Below are positions 1-8,508 of a stretch of DNA of 43,388 nt, piece by piece (within the stretch, counting starts at the first letter, position 1; each line of letters opens with the position of its first letter). Origin of the DNA: CAYPJE01 sp964410945 (GTDB lineage Bacteria > Fidelibacterota > Marinisomatia > Marinisomatales > TCS56); contig CAYPJE010000028.1 in NCBI GenBank assembly GCA_964410945.1, forward strand, positions 1-43,388. Direction: 5' to 3'. The translations under genes and the position numbers were made by a program. The notes beneath the pieces were generated by a model, which made no database searches, was not told where the DNA came from, and worked only from the letters and a program-made list of their open reading frames with translations.

Positions 1-801
1 ATTTCCGGCAGTGGATTTCCCCTATATACCGGTATCGGTGCCAAGCTGGAACGTGCGCTGATCAACTTCATGTTGGATCATCATGTGCAAAACTATGGTT
101 TTACCGAAATATTTCCTCCCTTCATGACGCGGATGGAATCCAGCCGGACCACCGGCCAGTTACCAAAATTTGCCGAGGATATGTATCGGACCGATCCGGA
201 TGATTTGTATCTGATACCAACCGCCGAAGTGCCGGTCACGAATATTCATCGTGATGAAATTTTAACGGAAGCTGAATTGCCGATTTACTATACAGCCTAC
301 TCAGCCTGTTTCAGGCGTGAGGCAGGATCGTATGGGAAAGATACCCGCGGTTTCCTGCGGCTTCACCAGTTCAATAAGGTAGAGTTGGTCAAATTTGTCA
401 AACCTGAATCATCCTACGATGAATTGGAGGCTCTCACGGCTCAGGCCGAATCTGTTTTGCAGACCCTGGGATTGCATTACCGGGTGGTTGAATTGTGCAG
501 CGGCGATTTAAGTTTTTCGGCTGCTAAATGTTATGACCTTGAAGTCTGGGCGCCGGGTGAGCAAAAATGGTTGGAAGTATCATCCTGCAGTAATTTCGAA
601 GCTTTTCAGGCCCGGCGTGGTAATATCCGGTATCGCCGGGAAGCAGACCGGAAAGTGGATTTTGTGCATACCCTGAATGGATCAGGGGTCGCCACCCCGC
701 GATTACTGGTAGCCCTGCTGGAAACCTATCAAACTGAAGACGGAACTGTAATCCTGCCCAAGGAATTGCAGGCCTATACCGGTTTCAGGGAGTTGAAATA
801 A
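1..801 (+). CDS. serS: Seryl-tRNA synthetase, 3' part (5' end outside window)
   Basis: Charges tRNA-Ser with serine in the cytoplasm. The reading frame is open from base 1, so the gene is cut by the window edge; about 266 C-terminal residues are visible and the N-terminal tRNA-binding coiled-coil arm is missing. What remains is the class II catalytic core. Motif 1 lies around ALINFMLD and EIFPPF. Motif 2 is FRREAGSYGKDTRGFLRLHQ, and motif 3 is NGSGVATPRLLVALLETYQ followed by the usual C-terminal leucine/proline segment. The first internal ATG at position 70 is not the real start, because family homology continues upstream of it. The stop codon abuts the plsC ATG directly, so the two genes are probably co-transcribed. 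Confidence 0.97.
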   Translation: MSGSGFPLYTGIGAKLERALINFMLDHHVQNYGFTEIFPPFMTRMESSRTTGQLPKFAEDMYRTDPDDLYLIPTAEVPVTNIHRDEILTEAELPIYYTAYSACFRREAGSYGKDTRGFLRLHQFNKVELVKFVKPESSYDELEALTAQAESVLQTLGLHYRVVELCSGDLSFSAAKCYDLEVWAPGEQKWLEVSSCSNFEAFQARRGNIRYRREADRKVDFVHTLNGSGVATPRLLVALLETYQTEDGTVILPKELQAYTGFRELK

Positions 802-1527
802 ATGCGGTTGGCCTGGATAATATTTGTTATTGTTACCTGGACAATAATCATCAGCCTGTCGTCTCTGATTGTCGGTCTGTTTGAGTGGAGAGGACGGGCG
901 ATACGCTGGCTGGCAAGGCAATGGGCGATAGTGATCTTATGGGCATCCGGTGTAAATTACTCAATCACCGGGCATGAAAACCTGGACCCGAAGAAACCCT
1001 ATGTATTCGCGGGAAATCATGAATCGGCCTTTGATATACTGCTGTGTTTTGCCGCCATTCCACAGCATATTGTATCAATTGCGAAAATTGAGCTGAGACG
1101 GATTCCCCTGTTTGGCTGGGCCATGTCGATGGCTGGCCATATTTTTGTGGACCGCAAAAACCGGGAACGGGCCATGCGTTCCATGTCTACAGCAAAACGT
1201 TCGATCGAGAAAAATCCCCGTTCGATTCTGATTTTTCCGGAAGGAACCCGCTCACTGGATGGCGAAATACACAGTTTCAAAAAAGGAGCGGCCGTTCTTG
1301 GAATTACCCTGGGGATACCAATTGTCCCTATGGCCATGTGTGGCACCGGCGATGTGATCCGAAAACATTCCTGGAAAATCAATTCTCAGCCGATTGAGCT
1401 GCGGCTGGGCGTGCCAATCGATGCATCGAATTACCGTTATGAGCAGCGCAATGAGTTGAACGATGAATTGCGTTCAACCGTGATAGGACTGCGTACCGCC
1501 TGGCAGGAGGAAAACAAGGCGGCCTGA
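802..1527 (+). CDS. plsC: 1-acyl-sn-glycerol-3-phosphate acyltransferase
   Basis: Membrane acyltransferase that adds the second acyl chain to lysophosphatidic acid to give phosphatidic acid, the precursor of phospholipids. The 241-residue protein has a hydrophobic N-terminal segment (about residues 4-26). The catalytic HX4D motif is NHESAFD (H73, D78). The FPEGTR phosphate-binding motif is at 145-150, and a VPMAMCGTG block lies near 175. Length and motif order are typical of the PlsC family. The start ATG follows the serS stop with no gap. A related lysophospholipid acyltransferase specificity cannot be excluded from sequence alone. Confidence 0.93.
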   Translation: MRLAWIIFVIVTWTIIISLSSLIVGLFEWRGRAIRWLARQWAIVILWASGVNYSITGHENLDPKKPYVFAGNHESAFDILLCFAAIPQHIVSIAKIELRRIPLFGWAMSMAGHIFVDRKNRERAMRSMSTAKRSIEKNPRSILIFPEGTRSLDGEIHSFKKGAAVLGITLGIPIVPMAMCGTGDVIRKHSWKINSQPIELRLGVPIDASNYRYEQRNELNDELRSTVIGLRTAWQEENKAA

Positions 1528-1579
1528 GGTAATAATTTTATTATGGTTTGTATCAATGGTTTGATGTATAATTCAGGTG

Positions 1580-2683
1580 ATGTATCAGTTAAATGTATTA
1601 TCCAATATAATTTCTGACCCAACCACCAGGTATATTCTCAAAGAGATCGACCTGGTTAACCAGTGGCTGTCGCTGACGCCAGGTACCAGGCTGGTTACCC
1701 TTGACGGGCAAGTTGTGACAGTAATCAATTCTGGTTACCGGAATCCCCATTCAGGTCCGGATATCAGCCAGGCCATGGTGCTGATCAATGATTCAATCAA
1801 GATTGGTCCGGTTGAGTGCCACCTTCATGAAGATAACTGGCAGCGGCACGGACACAGTTCCGATCCGGCCTACCAGGATGTAGTCCTGCATGTATTGCGA
1901 TATAATTCACGGCCGAAGCTTGATATCCCGGCGGTTGTTCTGCCACGAATCGAGGGCAGTACACAGGTATGTCAGCTGTCGGGAAAAAGAATGAATCAAA
2001 ACAATGCTGGAATCATTTGGTATTATGCCAGCCGGCGCTGGCAGGAGAGGATCCATCGCTATCTTCCTGTCGTCAATGATGCGTCAAAATTCAGGGATCA
2101 GTTGCTTGAACATTCATTTGGATTACTGGGTACCGGAAGTAATCGGACATATTTCATGGAGCTGGCTAAGTATATTTCCGGACTTCCGTTACAGAATAGT
2201 ACCATTGCTGAGATCGAGGCTACCCTGGTTGAAGAGGTCGACCGGTCAGGAATCATCTGGAAAACCGGTGGAGTAAGACCAGGGAGCCGTCCGACCAAGC
2301 GCTACCTGTTGGGAGCCGGACTGGTAAAATTTATCGATGATTGGTTGTGCTTTCCCGCGCCCGGTAGAATATCGGGGGCCGTAAATCAATTTTTTCCTCA
2401 ATTCTGCGGTGAAGGATTGCGGACCGAATTACTCGGTAATGTTTTTTATCCGGCTGCGGTGGCTGTGGCCATCAATTCCCGCCAGTTTGACCTGGCTGTT
2501 GATATTAAAAATAGCTGGGATAACTTAAAACTGCCCTACTGTTATGGGATTATCAGTCGGCAGTTTGGAGATAAATTGCCGCTAGTTTTATTAAAATCAT
2601 TTTCCATTTCTCAGGGATTGTTGGCAATCTATCGTAAATTCTGTACTTATAAAAATTGTGAATACTGCCCTTTGAAGGAATAA
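1580..2683 (+). CDS. DUF2851 family protein of unknown function
   Basis: A conserved uncharacterised protein, about 367 residues, without signal peptide or membrane segments. The N-terminal half has the family's typical G..NPHSGPDISQA stretch and a GPVECHLH...W..HGHSSDPAYQDVVLHV block rich in His and Asp. The C-terminus has three clustered cysteines (C355, C360, C363 in FCTYKNCEYCPLKE), which look like a metal or Fe-S ligand set. The family is common in Bacteroidetes and related phyla and no function is established to my knowledge. A GTG at 1577 directly precedes the ATG chosen here; no strong ribosome-binding site decides between them. The gene lies 4 bases before the heptose adenylyltransferase gene. 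Confidence 0.85.
   Translation: MYQLNVLSNIISDPTTRYILKEIDLVNQWLSLTPGTRLVTLDGQVVTVINSGYRNPHSGPDISQAMVLINDSIKIGPVECHLHEDNWQRHGHSSDPAYQDVVLHVLRYNSRPKLDIPAVVLPRIEGSTQVCQLSGKRMNQNNAGIIWYYASRRWQERIHRYLPVVNDASKFRDQLLEHSFGLLGTGSNRTYFMELAKYISGLPLQNSTIAEIEATLVEEVDRSGIIWKTGGVRPGSRPTKRYLLGAGLVKFIDDWLCFPAPGRISGAVNQFFPQFCGEGLRTELLGNVFYPAAVAVAINSRQFDLAVDIKNSWDNLKLPYCYGIISRQFGDKLPLVLLKSFSISQGLLAIYRKFCTYKNCEYCPLKE
2674..2679 (+). promoter_or_regulatory. Ribosome-binding site supporting a TTG start
   Basis: GAAGGA inside the last codons of the DUF2851 gene lies 8 bases before the TTG at 2688. It supports that non-ATG codon as the start of the heptose adenylyltransferase, since no ATG in this frame is near the expected N-terminus. 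Confidence 0.55.
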
Positions 2684-2687
2684 AAAA

Positions 2688-3167
2688 TTGACGAAGTATA
2701 AGGAACCTGCCAAACAGATAAAAACCTGGCAAAGCACCGGTGACAAGGTAGTGTTTACCAATGGTTGTTTCGATTTACTGCACAGCGGCCATATCAGCCT
2801 GCTGAACCAGGCCGCTCAAAACGGAGATCGTCTGGTGGTGGGCTTGAACAGTGATGATTCCGTGCGGCGGTTGAAGGGGGCGAGTCGTCCGGTTCAGACT
2901 GAAAATGATCGGAAAATAATCCTGGAAGCACTGCGGGTAGTGGACCTGGTGATTATTTTTGATGAAGATACACCAGCCGAACTGATTGCCGCCACGCTAC
3001 CGGATGTACTGGTGAAAGGTGCTGATTATGCCGGTAATGAGATAGTAGGGACTGACACAGTGCAGAATAACGGGGGAATGGTAATTCGTGTCCAGCTGGA
3101 GGCAGGCCGCAGTACTAGTAATTTAATTGACCGTGTTCGTCAATCGCTGCAACAGGAAAAGCCTTGA
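2688..3167 (+). CDS. rfaE2: D-glycero-beta-D-manno-heptose 1-phosphate adenylyltransferase
   Basis: Transfers AMP to heptose 1-phosphate to give ADP-heptose for the LPS inner core, which implies a Gram-negative envelope. The 159-residue protein is the stand-alone cytidylyltransferase-like domain (HldC/RfaE2 type, without the HldE kinase half). The nucleotidyltransferase signature FTNGCFDLLHSGH is at 23-35, with the two catalytic histidines H32 and H35. Further family blocks are ENDRKIILEAL, VLVKGADY and GRSTSNLI. It starts with TTG, supported by an upstream GAAGGA. A different sugar or alcohol phosphate substrate is possible, but the motif set matches RfaE2 closely. Confidence 0.9.
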   Translation: MTKYKEPAKQIKTWQSTGDKVVFTNGCFDLLHSGHISLLNQAAQNGDRLVVGLNSDDSVRRLKGASRPVQTENDRKIILEALRVVDLVIIFDEDTPAELIAATLPDVLVKGADYAGNEIVGTDTVQNNGGMVIRVQLEAGRSTSNLIDRVRQSLQQEKP

Positions 3168-3223
3168 TAGCGGTAGCGATAGTCACCTAACTTCGCCCCG
3201 TTTTTAACTTAATAAATTCCAGA

Positions 3224-4879
3224 ATGAAAAATACTCGTTTACCCCATATACTCTTTTTATTGATGACAGCATTGGTTGTTTCTGTTTTCGGTTACCCAGC
3301 TGGTACTGAGGCTGGATCTAAAGCAGAAAAAACAGATCAAAACATTAGTAGTCATGAAATAACCACTGAAAATGGTCTGGCAATGGAAAGTAACCGCCTG
3401 CCGTTGCTGTTGCGCGATGTAAAAATCATGATGGCTGACGCGGTTATTGCTGATGCCATGGGCGACACAATGGAAGTTGTCTATTACCTTGACGCCATTT
3501 TCGATCTGCTGGAAGAAGCCGAGCAATTCGGTGAAATGACAGTTGAGGACCAGGAGGAGTTTACCCGCTTCGAGACCGCCCTGATTGAAATCTATTCTTC
3601 CCAGTTGCAGACCGTCAGCAAATCGATGGTGATGGTGAGTGCCGATCAGGTTACTGAGGCCATCAGTGAATACATCGAACCGGTGGAAATTGAAGTGGGT
3701 GATTCAAAATTCACGGTTATCGATGATCGGGAAGGGCACGTCCCGATCGTTACCAATGCCCAGGTTGAGAAACTGATCAATTTCTTTCAAACCAGCCGTC
3801 GGACCGAGTTTCAGATCTGGCTGAAGCGATATGCCCAGTATAAAGATCTGGTTCTGCATATTATCAACGAGCATAATCTTCCGGAAGAACTGGTCTACCT
3901 GGCTTTGATCGAATCCGGGATGAATCCCAAGGCCTATTCGCGGGCTAATGCTGTCGGGATGTGGCAGTTTGTATATTCCACCGGTAAGAACTACGGGCTG
4001 GACCGGACCTGGTGGATCGATGAACGCCGTGACCTGGTAAAATCCACCCACGCCGCCTGCGAGCACCTAAAAGATTTATATGAAATGTTCGATGACTGGT
4101 ACCTGGCCATGTCGGCCTATAATGCCGGTGCCGGACGGATCTTAAGGGCTAAAAGACTGCACCAGACCAGTAATTACTGGCAACTTTACTCTCTGCCGCG
4201 CGAGACCCGTAATTATATCCCAACCTACCTGGCAGCAGCAATTATTGTCACTAACCCTGAGAAATATGGTTTTTACATTCCGGATGTAGAGCCGTTAAAA
4301 TATGATGTTGTCGAGCTGAAGAAGAGTGCCGATCTCAATGTTCTGGCCCGTTGTGCCGGAATATCGGCCAATGAGTTGCGTGGTTTGAACCCGGAGCTGC
4401 GTCAATCAGCCACACCAACCGAGATGACCTATTCCCTGAAGATCCCGGCCGGCAAATCCGAATCGTTTCTGGCGGCCTACGATAAAATCCCCGAAAGTGA
4501 GCGCTACGCTCCACAGTATGTTTACCATAAAGTGCGTTACGGCGAAACGCTCTGGGATATTTCCAAGCGCTATAAAGTTTCTATTCACCAGTTGGCCTCA
4601 GTGAATAAAATTAGGAACCGGCATAAGATCAAGGTCGGTCAGAAGCTGATGATCCCGGTGAAAGGCACAACTTCGACAACTGCTGTCCCAACCTACACAC
4701 AGAAAGGTGCCCCTGGAACGGTAAAGGTTACCTATACCGTACGTAAGGGTGACACACTGGGACAGATCGCCGAGGATTATAATACCCGTGCCTCACGGAT
4801 TCGCCGCTGGAATGGTCTTAAGTATGGTCAGTATATTTACCCCGGACAAAAACTTACATTATGGGTTCCACAGGGTTGA
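3224..4879 (+). CDS. mltD: Membrane-bound lytic murein transglycosylase D-like, with LysM domains
   Basis: Cleaves the MurNAc-GlcNAc bond of peptidoglycan in the periplasm with formation of a 1,6-anhydro end. The 551-residue protein begins with a signal peptide or anchor (MKNTRLPHILFLLMTALVV). A linker of about 170 residues follows, then an SLT domain with catalytic glutamate E230 in LALIESGMNP, the VGMWQF block and the AYNAGAGRI block. Two LysM peptidoglycan-binding domains lie at about 434-479 and 502-551. A degenerate LysM-like segment lies at about 364-412. I see no lipobox cysteine, unlike E. coli MltD. The last 19 bases overlap the start of sppA in another frame. Confidence 0.9.
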   Translation: MKNTRLPHILFLLMTALVVSVFGYPAGTEAGSKAEKTDQNISSHEITTENGLAMESNRLPLLLRDVKIMMADAVIADAMGDTMEVVYYLDAIFDLLEEAEQFGEMTVEDQEEFTRFETALIEIYSSQLQTVSKSMVMVSADQVTEAISEYIEPVEIEVGDSKFTVIDDREGHVPIVTNAQVEKLINFFQTSRRTEFQIWLKRYAQYKDLVLHIINEHNLPEELVYLALIESGMNPKAYSRANAVGMWQFVYSTGKNYGLDRTWWIDERRDLVKSTHAACEHLKDLYEMFDDWYLAMSAYNAGAGRILRAKRLHQTSNYWQLYSLPRETRNYIPTYLAAAIIVTNPEKYGFYIPDVEPLKYDVVELKKSADLNVLARCAGISANELRGLNPELRQSATPTEMTYSLKIPAGKSESFLAAYDKIPESERYAPQYVYHKVRYGETLWDISKRYKVSIHQLASVNKIRNRHKIKVGQKLMIPVKGTTSTTAVPTYTQKGAPGTVKVTYTVRKGDTLGQIAEDYNTRASRIRRWNGLKYGQYIYPGQKLTLWVPQG

Positions 4880-5760
4880 AACAACCGCAATTACCAACTA
4901 ATTCCAATCGCTGGGTCTGGATAATTTTAACAGTTATCCTGGTAGTATTCCTGATTGGCAGAATCATCAGCCTTGGTTCACAGGATGATGGTTTCACCAT
5001 GGGTGACAAGGTGGGGTTAGTCCGGATTGAAGGCGCCATTATGTCTTCCAAGACGATAGTGGAGGACTTGGGAACACTGGCCGAGCGCGGTGATATTAAA
5101 GCGATTGTTCTGCGCATCAACAGCCCCGGCGGGGCGATTGCACCATCCCAGGAAATTTATGAGAAGGTTAGCCAGGTACGGGAGATTAAACCGGTGGTTA
5201 CCTCCATGGGTAGCGTGGCAGCTTCCGGTGGATATTATATTGCTCTGGGCAGTAGCGTTATCATGGCTAATAAGGGCACGGTGACCGGGAGTATCGGTGT
5301 CATTATGGAATATCCGGTGGCTGACCGGCTGCTGGACAAGGTTGGTTTGAGTATTGAAACGGTCAAGAGCGGTGAATTGAAGGATGCCGGTTCACCGAGC
5401 CGCCCGGTTACATCCGAAGACAGGGAATATTTCAAGGCCATTACACAAGATTTGCATCAGCAGTTTGTTGATGTCGTAAGCGAAGAACGATCCCTGGAAA
5501 CGGTGCTGGTCAAAGACCTGTCCGATGGCCGGGTATTTACAGGGACGCAATCATTGGATTTGGGATTAATTGATACGCTGGGTACTTTTGAGGATGCCGT
5601 AATGTTAGCTGGTGAATTAGGGGAAATCACCGGAAAACCCAAGACCTATCAAATCAAGCATCGCAAGAACAGTGTGCTTGAATTGTTGACTGAAAGTAGT
5701 GAAGCTGCCGGGGCCGCCTGGTTCAATCGGCTTCCTGCATATCGCTGGCGAGGGGAGTAG
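4861..5760 (+). CDS. sppA: Signal peptide peptidase SppA, 36K type
   Basis: Inner-membrane serine protease that degrades cleaved signal peptides. The 299-residue protein has one membrane anchor (about residues 19-38) and a single protease domain, as in the short SppA type. The nucleophile is S122 in SVAASGGYY and the general base is K174 in SGELKDAGSPSRP, giving the Ser-Lys dyad of the family. The INSPGG block (87-91) forms the oxyanion region. The ATG at 4861 overlaps the mltD end by 19 bases. No closer start would leave the anchor intact, so translational coupling is likely. Confidence 0.92.
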   Translation: MGSTGLKQPQLPTNSNRWVWIILTVILVVFLIGRIISLGSQDDGFTMGDKVGLVRIEGAIMSSKTIVEDLGTLAERGDIKAIVLRINSPGGAIAPSQEIYEKVSQVREIKPVVTSMGSVAASGGYYIALGSSVIMANKGTVTGSIGVIMEYPVADRLLDKVGLSIETVKSGELKDAGSPSRPVTSEDREYFKAITQDLHQQFVDVVSEERSLETVLVKDLSDGRVFTGTQSLDLGLIDTLGTFEDAVMLAGELGEITGKPKTYQIKHRKNSVLELLTESSEAAGAAWFNRLPAYRWRGE

Positions 5761-5761
5761 G

Positions 5762-6052
5762 ATGACAAAACAGGAAATAATTAATGTGGTGGCGGAAGCT
5801 ACCGGTTTATCCAAGGTGGAGACCGAGGTTGTGATGAATGGTGTAATGACCACCATTATTGACGCTTTGGCTCAAAATGACCGGGTCGAGTTACGGGGAT
5901 TCGGCACTTTCGGTGTTCGTCACCGTCAGCCGAAAATTGCCCGTAATCCCGGAACAGGCGGAGAAATTCAACTGCCGGAACGTTACGTTCCGACTTTTAA
6001 GCCATCCAAACGGATGCGCACTGTCGTTAACGAATCTATAATGAATAAATAA
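5762..6052 (+). CDS. HU/IHF-family DNA-binding protein
   Basis: A small nucleoid protein that bends DNA as a dimer. The 96-residue product matches HU/IHF over its full length. It has an N-terminal helical dimerisation part (MTKQEIINVVAEATGLSK), a central RGFGTFGVR block, and a beta-arm with RNPGTGGEIQLPE. Its arm tip reads ARNPGTG, where HU and IHF both carry the intercalating proline. Whether it is HU or IHF cannot be settled by eye. The frame is open further upstream to 5699, inside sppA, but homology begins at the ATG at 5762, one base after the sppA stop. Confidence 0.93.
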   Translation: MTKQEIINVVAEATGLSKVETEVVMNGVMTTIIDALAQNDRVELRGFGTFGVRHRQPKIARNPGTGGEIQLPERYVPTFKPSKRMRTVVNESIMNK

Positions 6053-6061
6053 AGAGGTAGT

Positions 6062-6157
6062 ATGCCCTGCGGAAAGAAGCGTAAAAAGCGCAAGATTTCC
6101 ACGCATAAGCGTAAAAAGCGTCTGCGTGCTAATCGTCATAAGAAAAAAAATCGCTAG
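6062..6157 (+). CDS. 31-residue bS22/AURKAIP1-COX24-type ribosomal peptide
   Basis: A very short, extremely basic peptide: 20 of its 31 residues are Lys, Arg or His. It starts MPCGKKRKKRKISTHKRKKR and ends at a TAG. It resembles the AURKAIP1/COX24 C-terminal domain family, whose bacterial members in Bacteroidetes and Actinobacteria (bS22 in mycobacteria) bind the small ribosomal subunit and correspond to mitochondrial mS38. A GAGGT ribosome-binding site lies just upstream of the ATG, and the gene sits between the HU/IHF and nuclease genes with 9 to 11 base gaps. Its size makes it easy to miss. Family assignment rests on pattern recall, not an alignment. Confidence 0.8.
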   Translation: MPCGKKRKKRKISTHKRKKRLRANRHKKKNR

Positions 6158-6168
6158 TATTTAAGTCC

Positions 6169-7041
6169 ATGCGGCGGATAGTTTATATCCAATTTCTTCT
6201 CCTGGCCGTGGTCAGCCTTGCCCACGGCTGGGGGAACGAGGCGCACATCCGTATTAACCGGGCGGCGGTGGAAATCATTCCCGGTCAATTCGGTGCCTAT
6301 CTTGACCAATTCGCCGACACCCTGAGCCTTCACGCCCCCGATCCTGATTCATGGAAGCGCAATGACCCTGATGAGGGCTATCGGCATTATATCGATATCG
6401 ATCTGTATTCCCGGCCGCCCTTTGACAACCTGCCGGTAGAACTGGATCAGCTGGTCGCCCGTTTCGGGGAAGACAATGTCAAACGCTGGGGGATTGGTCC
6501 CTACCGGATCGCTGAATATTCACAGAAGATTATTGATATGTTTAAAACTGGGCAATGGGAAGAAAGCCTGATTCCGCTGGCCGCCCTGGGGCATTATGTT
6601 GCCGATCTGCATATGCCGCTCCATGTGGTTGCTAATTATAACGGGCAGCTCACCGGCAACGATGGAATACATTTTCGCTGGGAAGTACCACTGATCGATG
6701 AATATATCGATACTGTTATAGCCTATGATGTACTGGAAAATAATATAGCACCTTTTGAAGATCCACTGGATGAGGCATTCTATATCGTACGGGAATCATA
6801 CCGGGAACATTTTACTATAATCCAGGCTGATTCGATCGCCAGGGAAAGCCTGTCTGCTCAGGATCAGGAAATCCTAAGCGGATACGATCCCCTGCCGGAG
6901 GATACACCCTATTATGATATTTTATTTCGTGAATCAGGGCAACTGGCTCAACAACAAGTCAACCGGGCTGCTACACGTGTAGCCGCTTACTGGTATTTCT
7001 GCTGGGTGGCTGCCGGACGGCCCGTACCACCGGGCGATTGA
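6169..7041 (+). CDS. Secreted S1/P1-type zinc nuclease (or phospholipase C-fold hydrolase)
   Basis: A predicted exported zinc-dependent phosphodiesterase of 290 residues. A signal peptide (residues 1-20, ending SLAHG) would be cut before W21, giving the N-terminal Trp whose amino group binds zinc in the S1/P1 family. Further ligands are visible: H26 (WGNEAH), an Asp near LHAPDPDSW, the His of YRHYID, and the HYVADLHMPLH block with the H-x3-D-x5-H spacing of the family. A final HFRWE pattern stands where family members usually have HxxWD, so the last ligand would be Glu rather than Asp. The gene overlaps the xseA start by four bases. A phospholipase role is the main alternative. Confidence 0.82.
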   Translation: MRRIVYIQFLLLAVVSLAHGWGNEAHIRINRAAVEIIPGQFGAYLDQFADTLSLHAPDPDSWKRNDPDEGYRHYIDIDLYSRPPFDNLPVELDQLVARFGEDNVKRWGIGPYRIAEYSQKIIDMFKTGQWEESLIPLAALGHYVADLHMPLHVVANYNGQLTGNDGIHFRWEVPLIDEYIDTVIAYDVLENNIAPFEDPLDEAFYIVRESYREHFTIIQADSIARESLSAQDQEILSGYDPLPEDTPYYDILFRESGQLAQQQVNRAATRVAAYWYFCWVAAGRPVPPGD

Positions 7042-8243
7042 AAGACTCGATTCACGTCTATTCGGTTGGTGAATTAACCACCGAAATCAAACATACCCTG
7101 GAAGACCGCTATGGATCGGTGTGGGTTTCCGGTGAAATCTCAAACTTTATCCATCACCGGTCCGGACATATGTATTTTACCCTGAAGGACAGTCAGTCCG
7201 AATTGAAAGCGGTTATGTTCAAGGGCAATAACCATTATCTGCGCTTCAAACCGGAAAACGGTATGCAGGTAATGCTGCAGGGCAGAATCTCTGTTTACGA
7301 ACCGCGCGGCTATTACCAGATCATCGCCAACCGGATGGAACCAGCCGGTGTCGGTACCCTGCATTTGGCCTACGAAGCACTGAAGAAACAGTTGTTGTCT
7401 GAAGGTCTTTTTACCGCTGAGCACAAACTGAAACTACCTGATTATCCCCGGCGGATCGGTATCATAACTTCACCAACCGGAGCGGCTGTCCGGGATATGA
7501 TCCAGATTTTGAAACGGCGGGCACCCCAGGTGGATTTGATCCTGCGGCCCACCCTGGTTCAAGGAGAGACGGCGGCTACCGATATCTGTGCCGCGATCAC
7601 AGAATTTACCGAATATGGAGAAGTCGATCTGATCATTCTGGGGCGGGGCGGAGGTTCACTGGAGGATATCTGGCCCTTTAACGAGGAAGCCGTGGCACGC
7701 GCCGTCTACGCCTGTCCCATACCGACCATTTCAGCCGTGGGACACGAAACCGATACTGCCATCACCGACCTGGTGGCCGATTTGCGGGCACCGACACCTT
7801 CAGCCGCGGCTGAGCTGGCGGCACCCTCCCAGGCCGAAATCGAGTCCCATCTGGCTTACTATCGGGAACGTTCGGAAAAAGCACTGGCTTCAATCATGGA
7901 GCGAAAGAACCAGCAGGTTGACCAGCTTACTACCCGCTATGGTTTTCAGCGGCCGGGGCAGATCGTCGATCATCTCCGCGAACAGCTTAACAATATCCAG
8001 CATTTGCTGGTTAATTCCACCGGTAATTATTTACCAATTCTCAGTACCGATTTGAAAGGGCTTGAAGCCCGTTTGGTAGCACTCAACCCGGAAAATATCC
8101 TGAACCGGGGTTATGCAATCGCCCAGGAGCCGGAATCCGGGAAGATCATCCGTTCCAGCGACCAACTGTCCACGGGACAATCATTTACCGTGCGTTTCGC
8201 CCAGGGCAGGATTACCGCGGAAAAAACCGGTGATGCGGATTAG
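7038..8243 (+). CDS. xseA: Exodeoxyribonuclease VII large subunit
   Basis: Catalytic subunit of exonuclease VII, which degrades single-stranded DNA from both ends in repair and recombination. The 401-residue protein has an N-terminal OB fold (about 4-100, with SVGELTTEIKHTLEDRYG and VWVSGEISNF). The catalytic domain carries GIITSPTGAAVRDM, LIILGRGGGSLEDIWPFNEE, AVGHETDTAITDLVADLRAP and TPSAAAELA. A helical C-terminal part ends with the usual NPENILNRGYAI block. It starts with TTG at 7038 inside the nuclease stop (TTGA overlap), because the first ATG in frame lies about 45 residues too far in. It is followed by xseB. Confidence 0.96.
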   Translation: MKDSIHVYSVGELTTEIKHTLEDRYGSVWVSGEISNFIHHRSGHMYFTLKDSQSELKAVMFKGNNHYLRFKPENGMQVMLQGRISVYEPRGYYQIIANRMEPAGVGTLHLAYEALKKQLLSEGLFTAEHKLKLPDYPRRIGIITSPTGAAVRDMIQILKRRAPQVDLILRPTLVQGETAATDICAAITEFTEYGEVDLIILGRGGGSLEDIWPFNEEAVARAVYACPIPTISAVGHETDTAITDLVADLRAPTPSAAAELAAPSQAEIESHLAYYRERSEKALASIMERKNQQVDQLTTRYGFQRPGQIVDHLREQLNNIQHLLVNSTGNYLPILSTDLKGLEARLVALNPENILNRGYAIAQEPESGKIIRSSDQLSTGQSFTVRFAQGRITAEKTGDAD

Positions 8244-8274
8244 AGTTTAAAGCGATTAGGAAGTATATTTGACT

Positions 8275-8508
8275 ATGGCAAAAAAATCGAAACAACCAGC
8301 TTTTGAGGATGCCTTCCAGCGCCTGGAAGAAATTGTAAACGATCTGGAAGCCGGGAAGCTGTCACTGGAAAAAAACCTGGAATTATTCGAGGAAGGGATT
8401 GAATTGACCAATCTCTGCCGGGAACAGTTGATCACCGCCGAAGAACGGATCAAGGTTCTGCTTAAAGATGCCGGAGGCAATTTCAGTCTGGGGAAACTGG
8501 ACGAATAA
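8275..8508 (+). CDS. xseB: Exodeoxyribonuclease VII small subunit
   Basis: Small helical subunit that binds XseA to form the exonuclease VII complex. The 77-residue product has the family pattern FEDAFQRLEEIVNDLEAGK, then LSLEKNLELFEEGIEL and a C-terminal helix. An AGGAAG at 8258-8263 is 11 bases before the ATG used here and 5 bases before an in-frame TTG at 8269, which would add two residues. The stop overlaps the nadK ATG by one base (TAATG), so xseA, xseB and nadK form one transcription unit. Confidence 0.95.
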   Translation: MAKKSKQPAFEDAFQRLEEIVNDLEAGKLSLEKNLELFEEGIELTNLCREQLITAEERIKVLLKDAGGNFSLGKLDE

